Shown one piece after another: positions 1 through 8,511 of a stretch of 16,241 nucleotides of DNA (position 1 is the first letter of the stretch; the number at the start of each line of letters is the position of its first letter). The DNA is from CAZKYP01 sp964556885 (GTDB lineage: Bacteria > Planctomycetota > Phycisphaerae > Sedimentisphaerales > Anaerobacaceae). Made by a program: the position numbers and the translations under genes. The stretch covers positions 1 through 16,241 of the forward strand of contig CAZKYP010000066.1 in assembly GCA_964556885.1 (NCBI GenBank), given 5' to 3'. A model generated the notes under the pieces. That model did not search any database, was not told where the DNA came from, and saw only the letters and a program-made list of their open reading frames with translations.

Positions 1-1236
1 GGTATTGGTGGTATGGGCAAGAACAATGTTGCCAAATGCAGCAGTGAAAATATCGTGGCTCTGTGCGATGTGGACTGGAAATATGCCGCTGATGTTTTCA
101 CAAAATATCCGAATGCCAGAAAATGGAAAGATTTTCGAAAGATGCTCGACGAACAGAAGGACATCGATGCAGTGGTTGTTGCTACGCCGGACCATGCTCA
201 TGCCGTCGTGGCAATGGCGGCGATTCAGCGGGGCAAACATGTGTACGTCCAGAAACCTCTGACACGGATGGTTTACGAAGCCCGTATGCTGACAGAGGCG
301 GCGAAAAAGTACAAGGTAGCCACGCAAATGGGCAACCAGGGCCATTCCGGCGAGGGGACTCGTTTGGTGTGTGAATGGATATGGAGCGGTGCTATCGGGG
401 ACGTTCGGGAGGTACACTGCTGGACTAACAGGCCTGTTTGGCCGCAGGGAATCGACCGGCCCAAAGATACGCCGCCGATACCCGATACATTGGATTGGGA
501 CCAGTGGATTGGTCCGGCCCCGTATAGACCTTACAATCCGGCTTATCTTCCGTTCAACTGGCGGGCCTGGCTTGATTTCGGGGCAGGTGCGCTGGGGGAT
601 ATGGGGTGTCACGTTATGGATGCGGCTTTCTGGGCATTGAAATTAAAATATCCCGTAAGCGTTCAGGCAAGTCATTCCTACGATGTTCAGGAGATGTGGA
701 AGCGGTTTGACAATAAAGAATCTTATCCCAGAAGCTCCGTGGTTCATTACCAATTCCCGGCTCGTGATGGTATGCCGCCCGTCAAATTACACTGGTATGA
801 CGGCGGGATGCTGCCTGAAACTCCGGAAGACCTTGAGCCCGGCAGGGAAATAAGCAAATTAGGCAGTGATAACAGCGGGACGCTGTTTATTGGTGACAAA
901 GGTGTATTGGTAAGCGGCTGTTATGGCGGCAGTCCGCGGCTTATACCGGAAGCTAAGATGAGAGAATTTAATCGGCCGCCGAAGACACTGCCCAGGGTCG
1001 AGGGCAGCGAAGAGGGTCATGAACAGAACTGGATAAGGGCCTGTAAAGGCGGCGAGCCGGCCTGTTCCAACTTCGATTATTCCGGCCCGCTGACCGAAAC
1101 GGTTGTTATGGGCAATCTTGCCATACTCAATCCGGGCAGGAAATTGAACTGGGACGGCGAGAATATGAAAGTTACCAACGATGAACAGGCCAACAAGTAC
1201 GTTAATGTACCCTATCGTGAAGGCTGGTCATTGTAA
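1..1236 (+). CDS. Gfo/Idh/MocA-family oxidoreductase, 5' end cut by the window edge
   Basis: NAD(P)-dependent oxidoreductase of the Gfo/Idh/MocA family, probably acting on a sugar or sugar derivative. The frame is open from base 1, and the first visible residues (GIGGMG) are the Rossmann nucleotide-binding glycine loop, so a short N-terminus, and perhaps a Tat signal like that of the next gene, lies upstream. About 411 residues are visible. Further landmarks are CDVD at the end of the second strand, VVATPDH, and the KP motif with the usual catalytic-type lysine, here VQKP instead of EKP. The C-terminal alpha/beta domain carries GALGDMGCHVMD, matching the family's GD-x-x-x-H signature. It is a clear tandem paralogue of the gene 28 bases downstream, and the short gap suggests one operon. 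The exact substrate cannot be read from the sequence. Confidence 0.9.
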   Translation, partial: GIGGMGKNNVAKCSSENIVALCDVDWKYAADVFTKYPNARKWKDFRKMLDEQKDIDAVVVATPDHAHAVVAMAAIQRGKHVYVQKPLTRMVYEARMLTEAAKKYKVATQMGNQGHSGEGTRLVCEWIWSGAIGDVREVHCWTNRPVWPQGIDRPKDTPPIPDTLDWDQWIGPAPYRPYNPAYLPFNWRAWLDFGAGALGDMGCHVMDAAFWALKLKYPVSVQASHSYDVQEMWKRFDNKESYPRSSVVHYQFPARDGMPPVKLHWYDGGMLPETPEDLEPGREISKLGSDNSGTLFIGDKGVLVSGCYGGSPRLIPEAKMREFNRPPKTLPRVEGSEEGHEQNWIRACKGGEPACSNFDYSGPLTETVVMGNLAILNPGRKLNWDGENMKVTNDEQANKYVNVPYREGWSL

Positions 1237-1264
1237 CTAATGATACGAATAGAGGTTTGTTCCC

Positions 1265-2659
1265 ATGAAGAAATCGGTTGGATCTAAATATGGTGCAAAG
1301 AATCTTAATACCAAGAAATCTGGAATGACTCGTCGTGAATTTGTTGGAACGGCCGCGGCGGCGGCAGCGTTTACTTTTATACCGAGACATGTACTCGGTC
1401 AGGTCGGGCAGAATAATTCGGCCAACAGCAAACTCAACATTGCCTGCATAGGTGCCGGTGGTCGAGCTTATGATGACATTATGGGAGTCAGCAGCGAAAA
1501 TATTGTTGCGCTCTGTGATGTGGACCAAAAACAGGCGGCGAAAGCTTTCAATCAGTTTCCTGATGCCCGGAAATATAGCGACTTCCGAAAAATGCTGGAC
1601 AAGGAAGCAAAAAATATTGATGCGGTTGTTGTCGCTACACCGGATCATGTCCATGCACCATCCGCTATAATGGCGATGAAGATGGGCAAGCATGTTTATT
1701 GTGAAAAACCGTTAACACATACGGTCTATGAAGCCCGTAAGATGACGGAAATCGCCCGCCAAATGAAGGTAGTTACACAGATGGGAAATCAGGGCCAGGC
1801 GTCCGAGGAAACCCGCCTGATGTGTGAGTATATCTGGGATGGGGCGATCGGACCGGTGAGGGAAGTCCATGTCTGGACGGACAGACCTTTGAGGGGGCTC
1901 GACGCTGTGTACTGGCCCCAGGGAGTGGGAAGACCGAAGGATACGCCGGCAGTGCCGGAAACTCTTGATTGGAATTTGTGGCTTGGTCCTGCGCCGGAAC
2001 GTCCATACCACCCATCTTATGTGCCGTTTAACTGGCGGGGCTGGTGGGACTTTGGGACCGGCGCTCTGGGTGACATGGGTTGTCACCGAATTGATCCGGT
2101 CTGGCGAGCTTTAAAGCTAAAATGCCCTGAAAGTATCGAGGCCGCGTGTTCTTTGGTCAACAGTGAAACATATCCTGTAGCATCGATAGTGACCTATCAC
2201 TTCGGTCCCAGAGGCGATATGCCTCCGGTCAAATTGATATGGTATGACGGTGGTTTGAGACCACCCCGGCCACAAGAGTTGGAAGAAGGCCGGCAATGGG
2301 GGGCGGAAGGCGTACTTTTTGTAGGTGACAAAGGTAAAATGCTCAATCATCTGCTTATCCCTGAATCCAGAAGACAGGAATACGGTAAACCGCCGCAGAT
2401 ACTTACCCGCTCACCTGGCCACCATAAAGAATGGATTGAAGCGTGCAAGGGAGGTAGTGATGCTCCTGGTTCGAATTTCGATCACGCCGGCCCTTTGGCG
2501 GAAGCTGTCTTACTGGGTAATATTGCCCTGCGTCCGGAGATAAAAGAAAAATTGACACGCGCGACGTTGAACTGGGACGGTCCCAATATGAAGTTTACTA
2601 ATATGCCTGAGGCGGATAATTATATAACGAAGTTCTATCGTTTGGGCTGGACCATATAA
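1265..2659 (+). CDS. Tat-exported Gfo/Idh/MocA-family oxidoreductase
   Basis: A 464-residue NAD(P)-dependent oxidoreductase, probably periplasmic and acting on carbohydrate. The N-terminus has a twin-arginine signal (TRREFVG, arginines 23-24) followed by an alanine-rich hydrophobic stretch and a likely cleavage site after VLGQ. The mature protein opens with a Rossmann fold (IGAGGRA), then CDVD, VVATPDH and the canonical EKP motif (CEKPLTH). The C-terminal domain has GALGDMGCHRID. The start at 1265 has a weak GAGG ribosome site nine bases upstream; an internal ATG at 1325 (codon 21) directly before the RR motif is an alternative. Family members exported by Tat usually travel folded with tightly bound NADP, as in glucose-fructose oxidoreductase; this is family knowledge. 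Long stretches align with the upstream gene, which indicates tandem duplication. The substrate is unknown. Confidence 0.92.
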   Translation: MKKSVGSKYGAKNLNTKKSGMTRREFVGTAAAAAAFTFIPRHVLGQVGQNNSANSKLNIACIGAGGRAYDDIMGVSSENIVALCDVDQKQAAKAFNQFPDARKYSDFRKMLDKEAKNIDAVVVATPDHVHAPSAIMAMKMGKHVYCEKPLTHTVYEARKMTEIARQMKVVTQMGNQGQASEETRLMCEYIWDGAIGPVREVHVWTDRPLRGLDAVYWPQGVGRPKDTPAVPETLDWNLWLGPAPERPYHPSYVPFNWRGWWDFGTGALGDMGCHRIDPVWRALKLKCPESIEAACSLVNSETYPVASIVTYHFGPRGDMPPVKLIWYDGGLRPPRPQELEEGRQWGAEGVLFVGDKGKMLNHLLIPESRRQEYGKPPQILTRSPGHHKEWIEACKGGSDAPGSNFDHAGPLAEAVLLGNIALRPEIKEKLTRATLNWDGPNMKFTNMPEADNYITKFYRLGWTI

Positions 2660-2706
2660 AATCATTTTTTTCACGTTTGGATTAACGTTCGCAGGAGAAC
2701 AGGGAC

Positions 2707-4152
2707 ATGACCAAAGAAATAAAAATCAGATTGATAGTAATGGCGGTTGTATTATGTACATGTTTTTTATCGAGGGCAAATGCGGCTGATACATGGGAAG
2801 ACTGGAAGCTGGGTACGCAGGCGTACACTTTCAATCATTTCACATTTTACGAGGCGGTTGAAAAGACGAAATCGGTCGGCCTGAAGTACATCGAAGCCTA
2901 TCCCGGCCAGCGCCTGAGCAGTGAAAAGGGCGATGTGATATTTGATCACAATCTGTCGGACGAGCTGAAGTCGGAAGTCAAGCTGATGCTCCACGAGAAG
3001 AATATGAAACTTATCAATTATGGGGTGGTTCCACTGCCGAACAACGAGGCCGAATGTCGAAAAGTCTTCGACTTCGCACGCGATATGGAAATCGAGACGA
3101 TAGTGTCCGAGCCGCCGGAGGACGCATTCGATTTGGTTGACAGGCTCTGTCAGGAGTACAATATCGGTGTGGCGATTCACAATCATCCCAATCCTTCGCA
3201 CTACTGGAATCCGGATACAGTGATGAAGGTCTGTGAAGGCCGGAGCAAGTGGATCGGAGCCTGTGCTGATACGGGCCACTGGACGCGTTCGGGAATCGAC
3301 CCGCTTGAAGCCGTCAGGAAGCTCGGCAGGGCGGGCAGGATCAGGTCTTTACATTTCAAGGACCTCAATGAGTTCGGCAATCGTGATGCTCATGATGTTA
3401 TATGGGGTACCGGCGTAAGCAAGGCCAGAGAGGTATTGGCCGAGTTGGCGGCGCAGGGTTTTAAGGGTGTCTTTTCCATCGAGTATGAATATAACTGGGA
3501 CAACAGCGTACCGGAGATAAAAAAGTGTGTGGAGTTCTTCAACAAAACCTCGGCCGAGCTTAGTAGTATTGAATTCAAAGATGTTTTCAAGAAAGACCTT
3601 TCGAATGCCGTGATGAAACCCGGCTCGTGGTCTTTTGATGCAGATGGCGTCCTGTCGCCCGCAACTGATATTCAGGGCGGGGACCTGGATGTCTGGACGA
3701 AAGAACGTTATGGCGACTTCATACTTGAGCTCGACTTCAAGGTTCCGGAAGGAGGCAACAGCGGCGTATTCATTCGTACCGGCAATATAGAGCAATGGCT
3801 CAACACCGCCATCGAAGTCCAGATTCATGCCACCTCCGACGGCACGAAGCATGGCCAGTGCGGTGCTATTTATGACTGTCTCTCGCCGTCGAAGGATGTT
3901 GTCAAAGAGCCCGGCCAGTGGAACCACTATGTTATTACCTGCCTTGATAATAAGATTTACGTGAATCTTAACAGCGAAGATATTATAGATATGGACCTTG
4001 ACCTGTGGACTGAGCCGCATAAAAATCCACAGGGGACTCCGAACAAGTTCAATACTGCCTATAAGGATATGCCCCGCAAAGGGCATCTCGGCTTCCAATT
4101 TCATGGCCATCCGGTCTGGTTCAGGAATCTCAAGATTAAATCGCTTGATTAA
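2707..4152 (+). CDS. Secreted sugar isomerase/epimerase-like TIM barrel fused to DUF1080
   Basis: A 481-residue two-domain protein. Residues 1-26 form a Sec signal peptide with a hydrophobic core and an ANA cleavage site. Residues about 30-280 are a xylose-isomerase-like TIM barrel (AP endonuclease 2 family). Likely metal or active-site residues are Glu63, His158/His160 in IHNHPNP, Asp188/His191 in ADTGHW, and Glu259 in IEYEYNW. Residues about 290-481 are a DUF1080 domain (3-keto-disaccharide hydrolase family, concanavalin-like fold), with GGNSGVFIRTG and GHLGFQFHGHPVWFRN typical of it. A clear AGGAGA ribosome site precedes the ATG. It sits 47 bases after a Gfo/Idh/MocA gene with no terminator between, so co-transcription is likely. 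Inference: the oxidoreductases make a 3-keto glycoside, the DUF1080 part cleaves it, and the barrel isomerises or epimerises the released keto sugar. Confidence 0.88.
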   Translation: MTKEIKIRLIVMAVVLCTCFLSRANAADTWEDWKLGTQAYTFNHFTFYEAVEKTKSVGLKYIEAYPGQRLSSEKGDVIFDHNLSDELKSEVKLMLHEKNMKLINYGVVPLPNNEAECRKVFDFARDMEIETIVSEPPEDAFDLVDRLCQEYNIGVAIHNHPNPSHYWNPDTVMKVCEGRSKWIGACADTGHWTRSGIDPLEAVRKLGRAGRIRSLHFKDLNEFGNRDAHDVIWGTGVSKAREVLAELAAQGFKGVFSIEYEYNWDNSVPEIKKCVEFFNKTSAELSSIEFKDVFKKDLSNAVMKPGSWSFDADGVLSPATDIQGGDLDVWTKERYGDFILELDFKVPEGGNSGVFIRTGNIEQWLNTAIEVQIHATSDGTKHGQCGAIYDCLSPSKDVVKEPGQWNHYVITCLDNKIYVNLNSEDIIDMDLDLWTEPHKNPQGTPNKFNTAYKDMPRKGHLGFQFHGHPVWFRNLKIKSLD

Positions 4153-4229
4153 TGCTGATTGCCATGGAGATGCGGGGTGATATAGGTGGAAAAACCGCAG
4201 TAATGATGAGAAAAGATGAAGATTAAAAT

Positions 4230-4249
4230 GGTCAAATGTATTCTTGACC
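4230..4249. promoter_or_regulatory. Inverted repeat overlapping a -35 box, candidate operator
   Basis: GGTCAA (4230-4235) and its exact reverse complement TTGACC (4244-4249) are separated by eight bases. The right arm is also the -35 hexamer of the promoter for the following oxidoreductase gene, so a dimeric repressor bound here would block it. No run of T follows, so it is not an intrinsic terminator for the upstream gene. The regulator is unknown. Confidence 0.4.
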
Positions 4250-4272
4250 GGGGTTTATATAGCCGATATATT
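4244..4272 (+). promoter_or_regulatory. Sigma-70-type promoter for the 4324 oxidoreductase gene
   Basis: TTGACC (4244-4249), a 17-base spacer and TATATT (4267-4272) each match the sigma-70 consensus at five of six positions with ideal spacing. Transcription would begin near 4279, leaving a leader of about 45 bases that contains AAGGAG at 4304-4309. This suggests that the third oxidoreductase can be transcribed separately from the three genes before it. Confidence 0.6.
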
Positions 4273-4323
4273 AATTATCAGTTTGCTTAAATTTGGTTAA
4301 TTTAAGGAGTTAATAAGAGAACG

Positions 4324-5688
4324 ATGAATGATCAAAAAAATGATAGTAAATTAGATAGACGTAGTTTTCTTCGAAATACGGCGATTGGTGCGGCCGGATT
4401 GGCATTTTCTCCGGCGGTTTTCGCGCAATCTGACGCGGGTAAACCGGATGATATTAATGTTGCCCTGCTTGGGGCCGGTAAGCAGGGACAAACCCTGATG
4501 AATGCCTGTTTGGATATTCCGGGTGTTCGGTTTAAGGCGGTTTGCGATATCTGGACAGACTTCAACCAGAGACGTGTATCCCGGACTCTCAAGGCATACA
4601 AGCATGATAATAATGCGTATGTTGACTACAAGGAGATGCTTGCCAATGAAAAAGACCTGGATGCGGTTATTATCGCTACGCCTGATTTCTGGCACTCCGA
4701 GCACACAGTGGCCTGTCTCGATGCCGGGCTTCATGTGTATTGCGAGAAAGAGATGTCCAACAAGCTCGACGATGCTAAGAAGATGGTAGAAGCTGCAAAA
4801 AGGACGGGAAAATTGTTGCAAATCGGCCATCAGCGCCGAAGCAATCCGGTGTACAGGCACTGCTATGAAAAGTTAATCAAAGATGCAAACATGTTAGGTC
4901 AGATGACAACTATCAACGGCCAATGGAACCGCAGCAAATTTGCTTGTGAAGATCCCGGTTTCCCGCCAAATGCCGTGATTGATCCTGCAACTCTTGCAAA
5001 GTATGGTTACAAATCTATGACTCAGTTCGTAAACTGGCGCTGGTATAAGGGGCTCGGGGGCGGGCCGATTGTCGATCTCGGTTCACACCAGATAGATATA
5101 TACAGTTGGTTCCTCGATGCCAATCCGAAGTCTGTTATGGCCAGCGGCGGCATCGATTACTGGAAGAGCGAGGGATGGGAATGGTATGACAATGTCATGG
5201 CGATTTTCGAGTATCAGACGGAAAAAGGAACCGTCAGGGCGTTCTATCAGACGATAACTACAAACAGCAGGGCGGGCTATTATGAAACCTTTATGGGCGA
5301 TGAGGGTATGATTAATATTTCCGAGGCACCCAGTCCCTGGAACGGCATTTACCGCGAATTCTGGGTACCGGCGGAAAAATGGGACAAGTGGGCGAAGGCC
5401 GGCTACATCAAGGCAATCAAACAGGAGGAAGAACAGCCTGTCGCTACCGGGGCCGCTATAGATGCCCGTCAGTCACCGGCGCCGACCAGATATGAAATTG
5501 CTGCGATGCTGGACAAGCCCCCTCACCAGCCGCATCTTGAGAATTTCTTCGATGCGATTCGCGGCAAGGCCAAACTAAATTGCCCGGCCGAAATCGGCTA
5601 TGAGACGGCTGCTACCGTCCTGAAGGTCAATGAAGCGGTTGAAGCCGCTCGAAAGCTGGAATATAAGCCTGAAGAATTTAAGGTATAA
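4324..5688 (+). CDS. Tat-exported Gfo/Idh/MocA-family oxidoreductase, divergent subfamily
   Basis: A 454-residue NAD(P)-dependent oxidoreductase with a clear Tat signal (DRRSFLRN, arginines 12-13, then a hydrophobic stretch ending AVFAQ). The Rossmann fold begins at VALLGAGKQG, followed by VCDIW, IIATPDFWH and CEKEMS. The last is the EKP position with the lysine kept but proline replaced by glutamate. The C-terminal domain has GGGPIVDLGSHQID, the family's D-x-G-x-H signature. It is clearly less related to the two upstream paralogues than they are to each other. An AAGGAG lies 14 bases before the ATG, a rather long spacing. A separate promoter lies upstream (4244-4272). It probably oxidises a related sugar in the periplasm; the substrate and direction of reaction are not visible. 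Confidence 0.92.
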   Translation: MNDQKNDSKLDRRSFLRNTAIGAAGLAFSPAVFAQSDAGKPDDINVALLGAGKQGQTLMNACLDIPGVRFKAVCDIWTDFNQRRVSRTLKAYKHDNNAYVDYKEMLANEKDLDAVIIATPDFWHSEHTVACLDAGLHVYCEKEMSNKLDDAKKMVEAAKRTGKLLQIGHQRRSNPVYRHCYEKLIKDANMLGQMTTINGQWNRSKFACEDPGFPPNAVIDPATLAKYGYKSMTQFVNWRWYKGLGGGPIVDLGSHQIDIYSWFLDANPKSVMASGGIDYWKSEGWEWYDNVMAIFEYQTEKGTVRAFYQTITTNSRAGYYETFMGDEGMINISEAPSPWNGIYREFWVPAEKWDKWAKAGYIKAIKQEEEQPVATGAAIDARQSPAPTRYEIAAMLDKPPHQPHLENFFDAIRGKAKLNCPAEIGYETAATVLKVNEAVEAARKLEYKPEEFKV

Positions 5689-5746
5689 ATTTTCTGTTGA
5701 TTTATGTGGCAAATTTTGGCGTTGAAATCAAAGGATTGGTCATAAA

Positions 5747-7711
5747 TTGAACAAAGGATCGATATTAACAGGCTTTTTATGTTTGCTGGTATTGAGTCTT
5801 TTCGTTGCGGCCGCAGAAACCGATCTCTCGACCGGGCTCGAAACGGAGCAGAAGCTTTTAGGCGATGATAGTGACGGCAGCAGGGCTACGCCGGTCCATC
5901 TTATCCCGTTATATGCCGAGAACGAGGATGGTCAAAAGGGCCAGCAGATCAAGCCTGATGCGGAATATCCTTTGCCGTTTTCAACCCGCTTTACATGCAG
6001 TGACTGTCACAATTATGATTTGGTGAAGAAGGGCTGGCATTTTAACGCTGTCGATGCCAATGTCCCTCCCGGCAGGCCGGGTGAGCCGTGGGTATATTTC
6101 GATTCCAAACTGTGCATTCAGATTCCCCTTTCGTATCGCAACTGGCCGGGGACTTATCGGCCTGAGCAGATTGGATTAACGGAATTCAGGTTTACTAAAA
6201 TATTCGGCAGGCACATGCCCGGAGGCGGGCCGGGTGAGGTCGAAGCGACTGATATTGATGATATTGGACGTCAGCTTGTTTCCGGTAAGCTCGAAATAAA
6301 CTGTCTTGCATGCCACAACGCTCATTACGGCCAGGACATGGGCGGTACGGTAGGGTACGGTGTTCAGATTTCGCGTGAGAATTTCCGTTGGGCTGCGACC
6401 GCTTCGTGCGAGTTTGCGTCCGTGACTGGTTCGGCGGACGGGCTGCTTATTACTTATGATCCCTTTATGCCCGATCCGGGCGAAGAGAACGCTCCACGAG
6501 TGACCTATCGAAAAGAAGCGTTCAACGAGAAAAACGAGGTGCTTTTTGAAATAGTCAGAGAGGTGCCTAACGAGCGATGTTATTACTGTCATTCCGATTT
6601 GTATCAGAGTAATGCAAAAGAAAAAACTGAAAAATGGACTCAGGATGCAGACGTTCATTTGGCGGCCGGATTAAAATGTGTCGATTGTCACCGCAATGGT
6701 ATCGGTCATAACATCACCAGAGGATATGCCGAAGAATCGAGTGTTTCTGATAATCCATTGGCCACCGTGAGCTCATGCGAAGGTTGTCACCTCCCGGAAG
6801 GTGATAGTGTCCCTGATGCGGGCCGGTTTGGGGCGCCTGTTCCGACGCATCCGGGAATTCCTGCTATTCATTTCGATAAACTTACCTGCACGGCCTGTCA
6901 TTCGGGGCCGTGGCCTGCCGGGCAGACGATTTTGACCAAGACTTCGCGCGCTCATAGATTGGGAACTCCGAATGTTAATAAGGCCCCGGAGTCGCTGCCG
7001 CATATTCTCTCACCTGTTTTTGCTAAACAGGAAGGAATTGCCGCTGAATATTTAGGAAAAGTTATATTACCGGAAGATAGAAAGATAGGACCTCATAAAA
7101 TGATGTGGCCAGTCTTCTGGGGGGTATTAAAAGATGATCGGATTGAGCCAATAGAAATTAGTATTATAGAGAAAATAGTCGGAGATGTTTTTGCCGACCT
7201 TGAGTTGTCTGCTGCCGGTGATTGGCCTGATCTGACAAAAGAACAGATTGCGGATGTATTGAAGGCGCTTGGCCCGGCCGTTGATGGTGCGGCTGTTTAT
7301 ATCAGCGGCGGAAAACTGTTCGCCCTTGACGATTCGGGGCAAATAACTTCACAGGAAAATCATCCTGCCGCCCAGCCATATTTCTGGCCGCTTGCTCATA
7401 ATGTCAGGCCCGCCGCTCAGGCATTGGGAGTTCGTTACTGTACGGATTGCCATGCGACTGATTCGCCATTATTTTTCGGTGGTGTTATTGTTGATTCTTC
7501 TATTGCAGCCGAACGAGGTTCGACGCGACAAATGGCGGAGTTCATGGCTGTCCGGCCTTTTTATAATAAAGTTTTTGCTTTCACGTTCGTATTTCGGACA
7601 TTTATGAAGATTGTTTGTCTCGGCTCGTCTTTGATTTTGGCAGGAGTGCTTTTGTTATATGCACTCAGGGCTCTGAAGTGTGTTGTAAAAGTGCTTTCAG
7701 GGAATAATTAA
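5747..7711 (+). CDS. Membrane-anchored heptahaem c-type cytochrome
   Basis: A 654-residue exported multihaem cytochrome. Residues 1-23 form a Sec signal peptide ending in a run of alanines. Seven CxxCH haem-attachment motifs begin at residues 84 (CSDCH), 186 (CLACH), 278 (CYYCH), 311 (CVDCH), 344 (CEGCH), 381 (CTACH) and 565 (CTDCH). A hydrophobic segment near residues 619-641 would anchor the C-terminus in the membrane, with the haem domain in the periplasm. The start is TTG, supported by AAGGA at 5731-5735, eleven bases upstream. The next gene, 22 bases away, encodes a b-type membrane cytochrome, so the two probably form a quinone-linked electron transfer complex. I do not recognise a named family (not NrfA, not octahaem tetrathionate or hydroxylamine enzymes), so the terminal electron donor or acceptor is open. 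Confidence 0.85.
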   Translation: MNKGSILTGFLCLLVLSLFVAAAETDLSTGLETEQKLLGDDSDGSRATPVHLIPLYAENEDGQKGQQIKPDAEYPLPFSTRFTCSDCHNYDLVKKGWHFNAVDANVPPGRPGEPWVYFDSKLCIQIPLSYRNWPGTYRPEQIGLTEFRFTKIFGRHMPGGGPGEVEATDIDDIGRQLVSGKLEINCLACHNAHYGQDMGGTVGYGVQISRENFRWAATASCEFASVTGSADGLLITYDPFMPDPGEENAPRVTYRKEAFNEKNEVLFEIVREVPNERCYYCHSDLYQSNAKEKTEKWTQDADVHLAAGLKCVDCHRNGIGHNITRGYAEESSVSDNPLATVSSCEGCHLPEGDSVPDAGRFGAPVPTHPGIPAIHFDKLTCTACHSGPWPAGQTILTKTSRAHRLGTPNVNKAPESLPHILSPVFAKQEGIAAEYLGKVILPEDRKIGPHKMMWPVFWGVLKDDRIEPIEISIIEKIVGDVFADLELSAAGDWPDLTKEQIADVLKALGPAVDGAAVYISGGKLFALDDSGQITSQENHPAAQPYFWPLAHNVRPAAQALGVRYCTDCHATDSPLFFGGVIVDSSIAAERGSTRQMAEFMAVRPFYNKVFAFTFVFRTFMKIVCLGSSLILAGVLLLYALRALKCVVKVLSGNN

Positions 7712-7733
7712 TAGTTCCAGGTGATGGTAAACT

Positions 7734-8375
7734 ATGTTTAGAACGATTTCAATAATTTCGTTTGTTTTGACTCTTGGCGCTGTTTTCTTATGCAGCGTCC
7801 TCTTTCCGAGCGGGCAGTCGTGGCGGCATCCTTTCAAAAAGCTGGTTCATCTGTTTACGCTCCTTTTTATCGAACAGAAGCTCAGTTTCGCCGGTGTCGT
7901 TAGAAAGCTTGTTTACCTGCTGGCATTATTATGTTTTTTAGTTCTGGGATTTACCGGTTTTTATCCGACACTTGGTTTGAATCAGCATATTTCAGGTTAT
8001 TTGCTTATAGTGCATGCAACTTTTGCACCGATACTGGCAATATGCCTTGCAGTGTTGGCCGTGATGTGGGCTGGCAGGTGCCGGTTCATATATGCCGACT
8101 GGCCGTGGTTTCAAAGGTTTATCGAACGTGTGACATTAATTAAAAGCTCCGACCAGCCTTCGGATAAAAATCAAAGCGTCGGTCAGAAAATAACTTTCTG
8201 GTTGATAATATTTCTGGCTCTGCCTCTGATTATGTCGATTGTCCTGAGCATGTTGCCATATTTCGGGACCAATTGGCAGGAGTTTTTACTTACGATACAT
8301 CGCTGGACAGCCCTGATATTTGCGATCGTTGTAATTGTCCATACTTATATGATGATCCGAATTCAGATGAGATAG
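7734..8375 (+). CDS. Small b-type cytochrome membrane subunit
   Basis: A 213-residue integral membrane protein with about five hydrophobic helices (near residues 4-25, 58-80, 88-112, 153-175 and 191-210). Histidines lie in positions typical of di-haem cytochrome b subunits of the cytochrome b561 / formate dehydrogenase gamma type: His85 and His94 in or next to helix 3, His189 and His203 at helix 5, with His32 and His39 in the first loop. An AGGTGAT ribosome site lies in the 22-base gap after the heptahaem cytochrome gene, and the two are almost surely co-transcribed. Inferred role: taking electrons from, or giving them to, the quinone pool and exchanging them with the periplasmic haem protein. 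The family assignment rests on topology and histidine pattern only, so the exact subfamily is uncertain. Confidence 0.7.
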   Translation: MFRTISIISFVLTLGAVFLCSVLFPSGQSWRHPFKKLVHLFTLLFIEQKLSFAGVVRKLVYLLALLCFLVLGFTGFYPTLGLNQHISGYLLIVHATFAPILAICLAVLAVMWAGRCRFIYADWPWFQRFIERVTLIKSSDQPSDKNQSVGQKITFWLIIFLALPLIMSIVLSMLPYFGTNWQEFLLTIHRWTALIFAIVVIVHTYMMIRIQMR

Positions 8376-8455
8376 TAGTTTTAAGTTGTACCGATTATAA
8401 TATTCGGGTAGGCGTTGAAGATTGTTTAAAGTAGATCGTTGATAATGAGATATAT

Positions 8456-8470
8456 CCGGCAAAGTGCCGG
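8456..8470 (+). other. Small hairpin in the leader of the permease gene
   Basis: CCGGC (8456-8460) and GCCGG (8466-8470) form a perfect five-pair GC-rich stem with loop AAAGT, about 40 bases before the permease start. No T-run follows, so it is not a terminator. A consensus -10 box TATAAT lies upstream at 8396-8401 but lacks a convincing -35. The hairpin may stabilise the mRNA leader; its function is unproven. Confidence 0.3.
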
Positions 8471-8511
8471 TTAAAGTCTAATCAAGGAACAATTGGTTAG
8501 GAGAACATATC

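Noticed and set aside
1202..1693. 163-codon open frame on the minus strand
   Set aside because: It overlaps two well-supported plus-strand oxidoreductase genes, has no recognisable domain and has no ribosome site.
2465..2485. GGTTCGAAT resembling a tRNA T-arm
   Set aside because: It lies inside a well-supported oxidoreductase gene, and no acceptor or anticodon stem can be drawn around it.
3349..4110. 253-codon open frame on the minus strand
   Set aside because: It is antisense to the TIM barrel-DUF1080 gene, which has a clear domain match; the antisense translation resembles no family.
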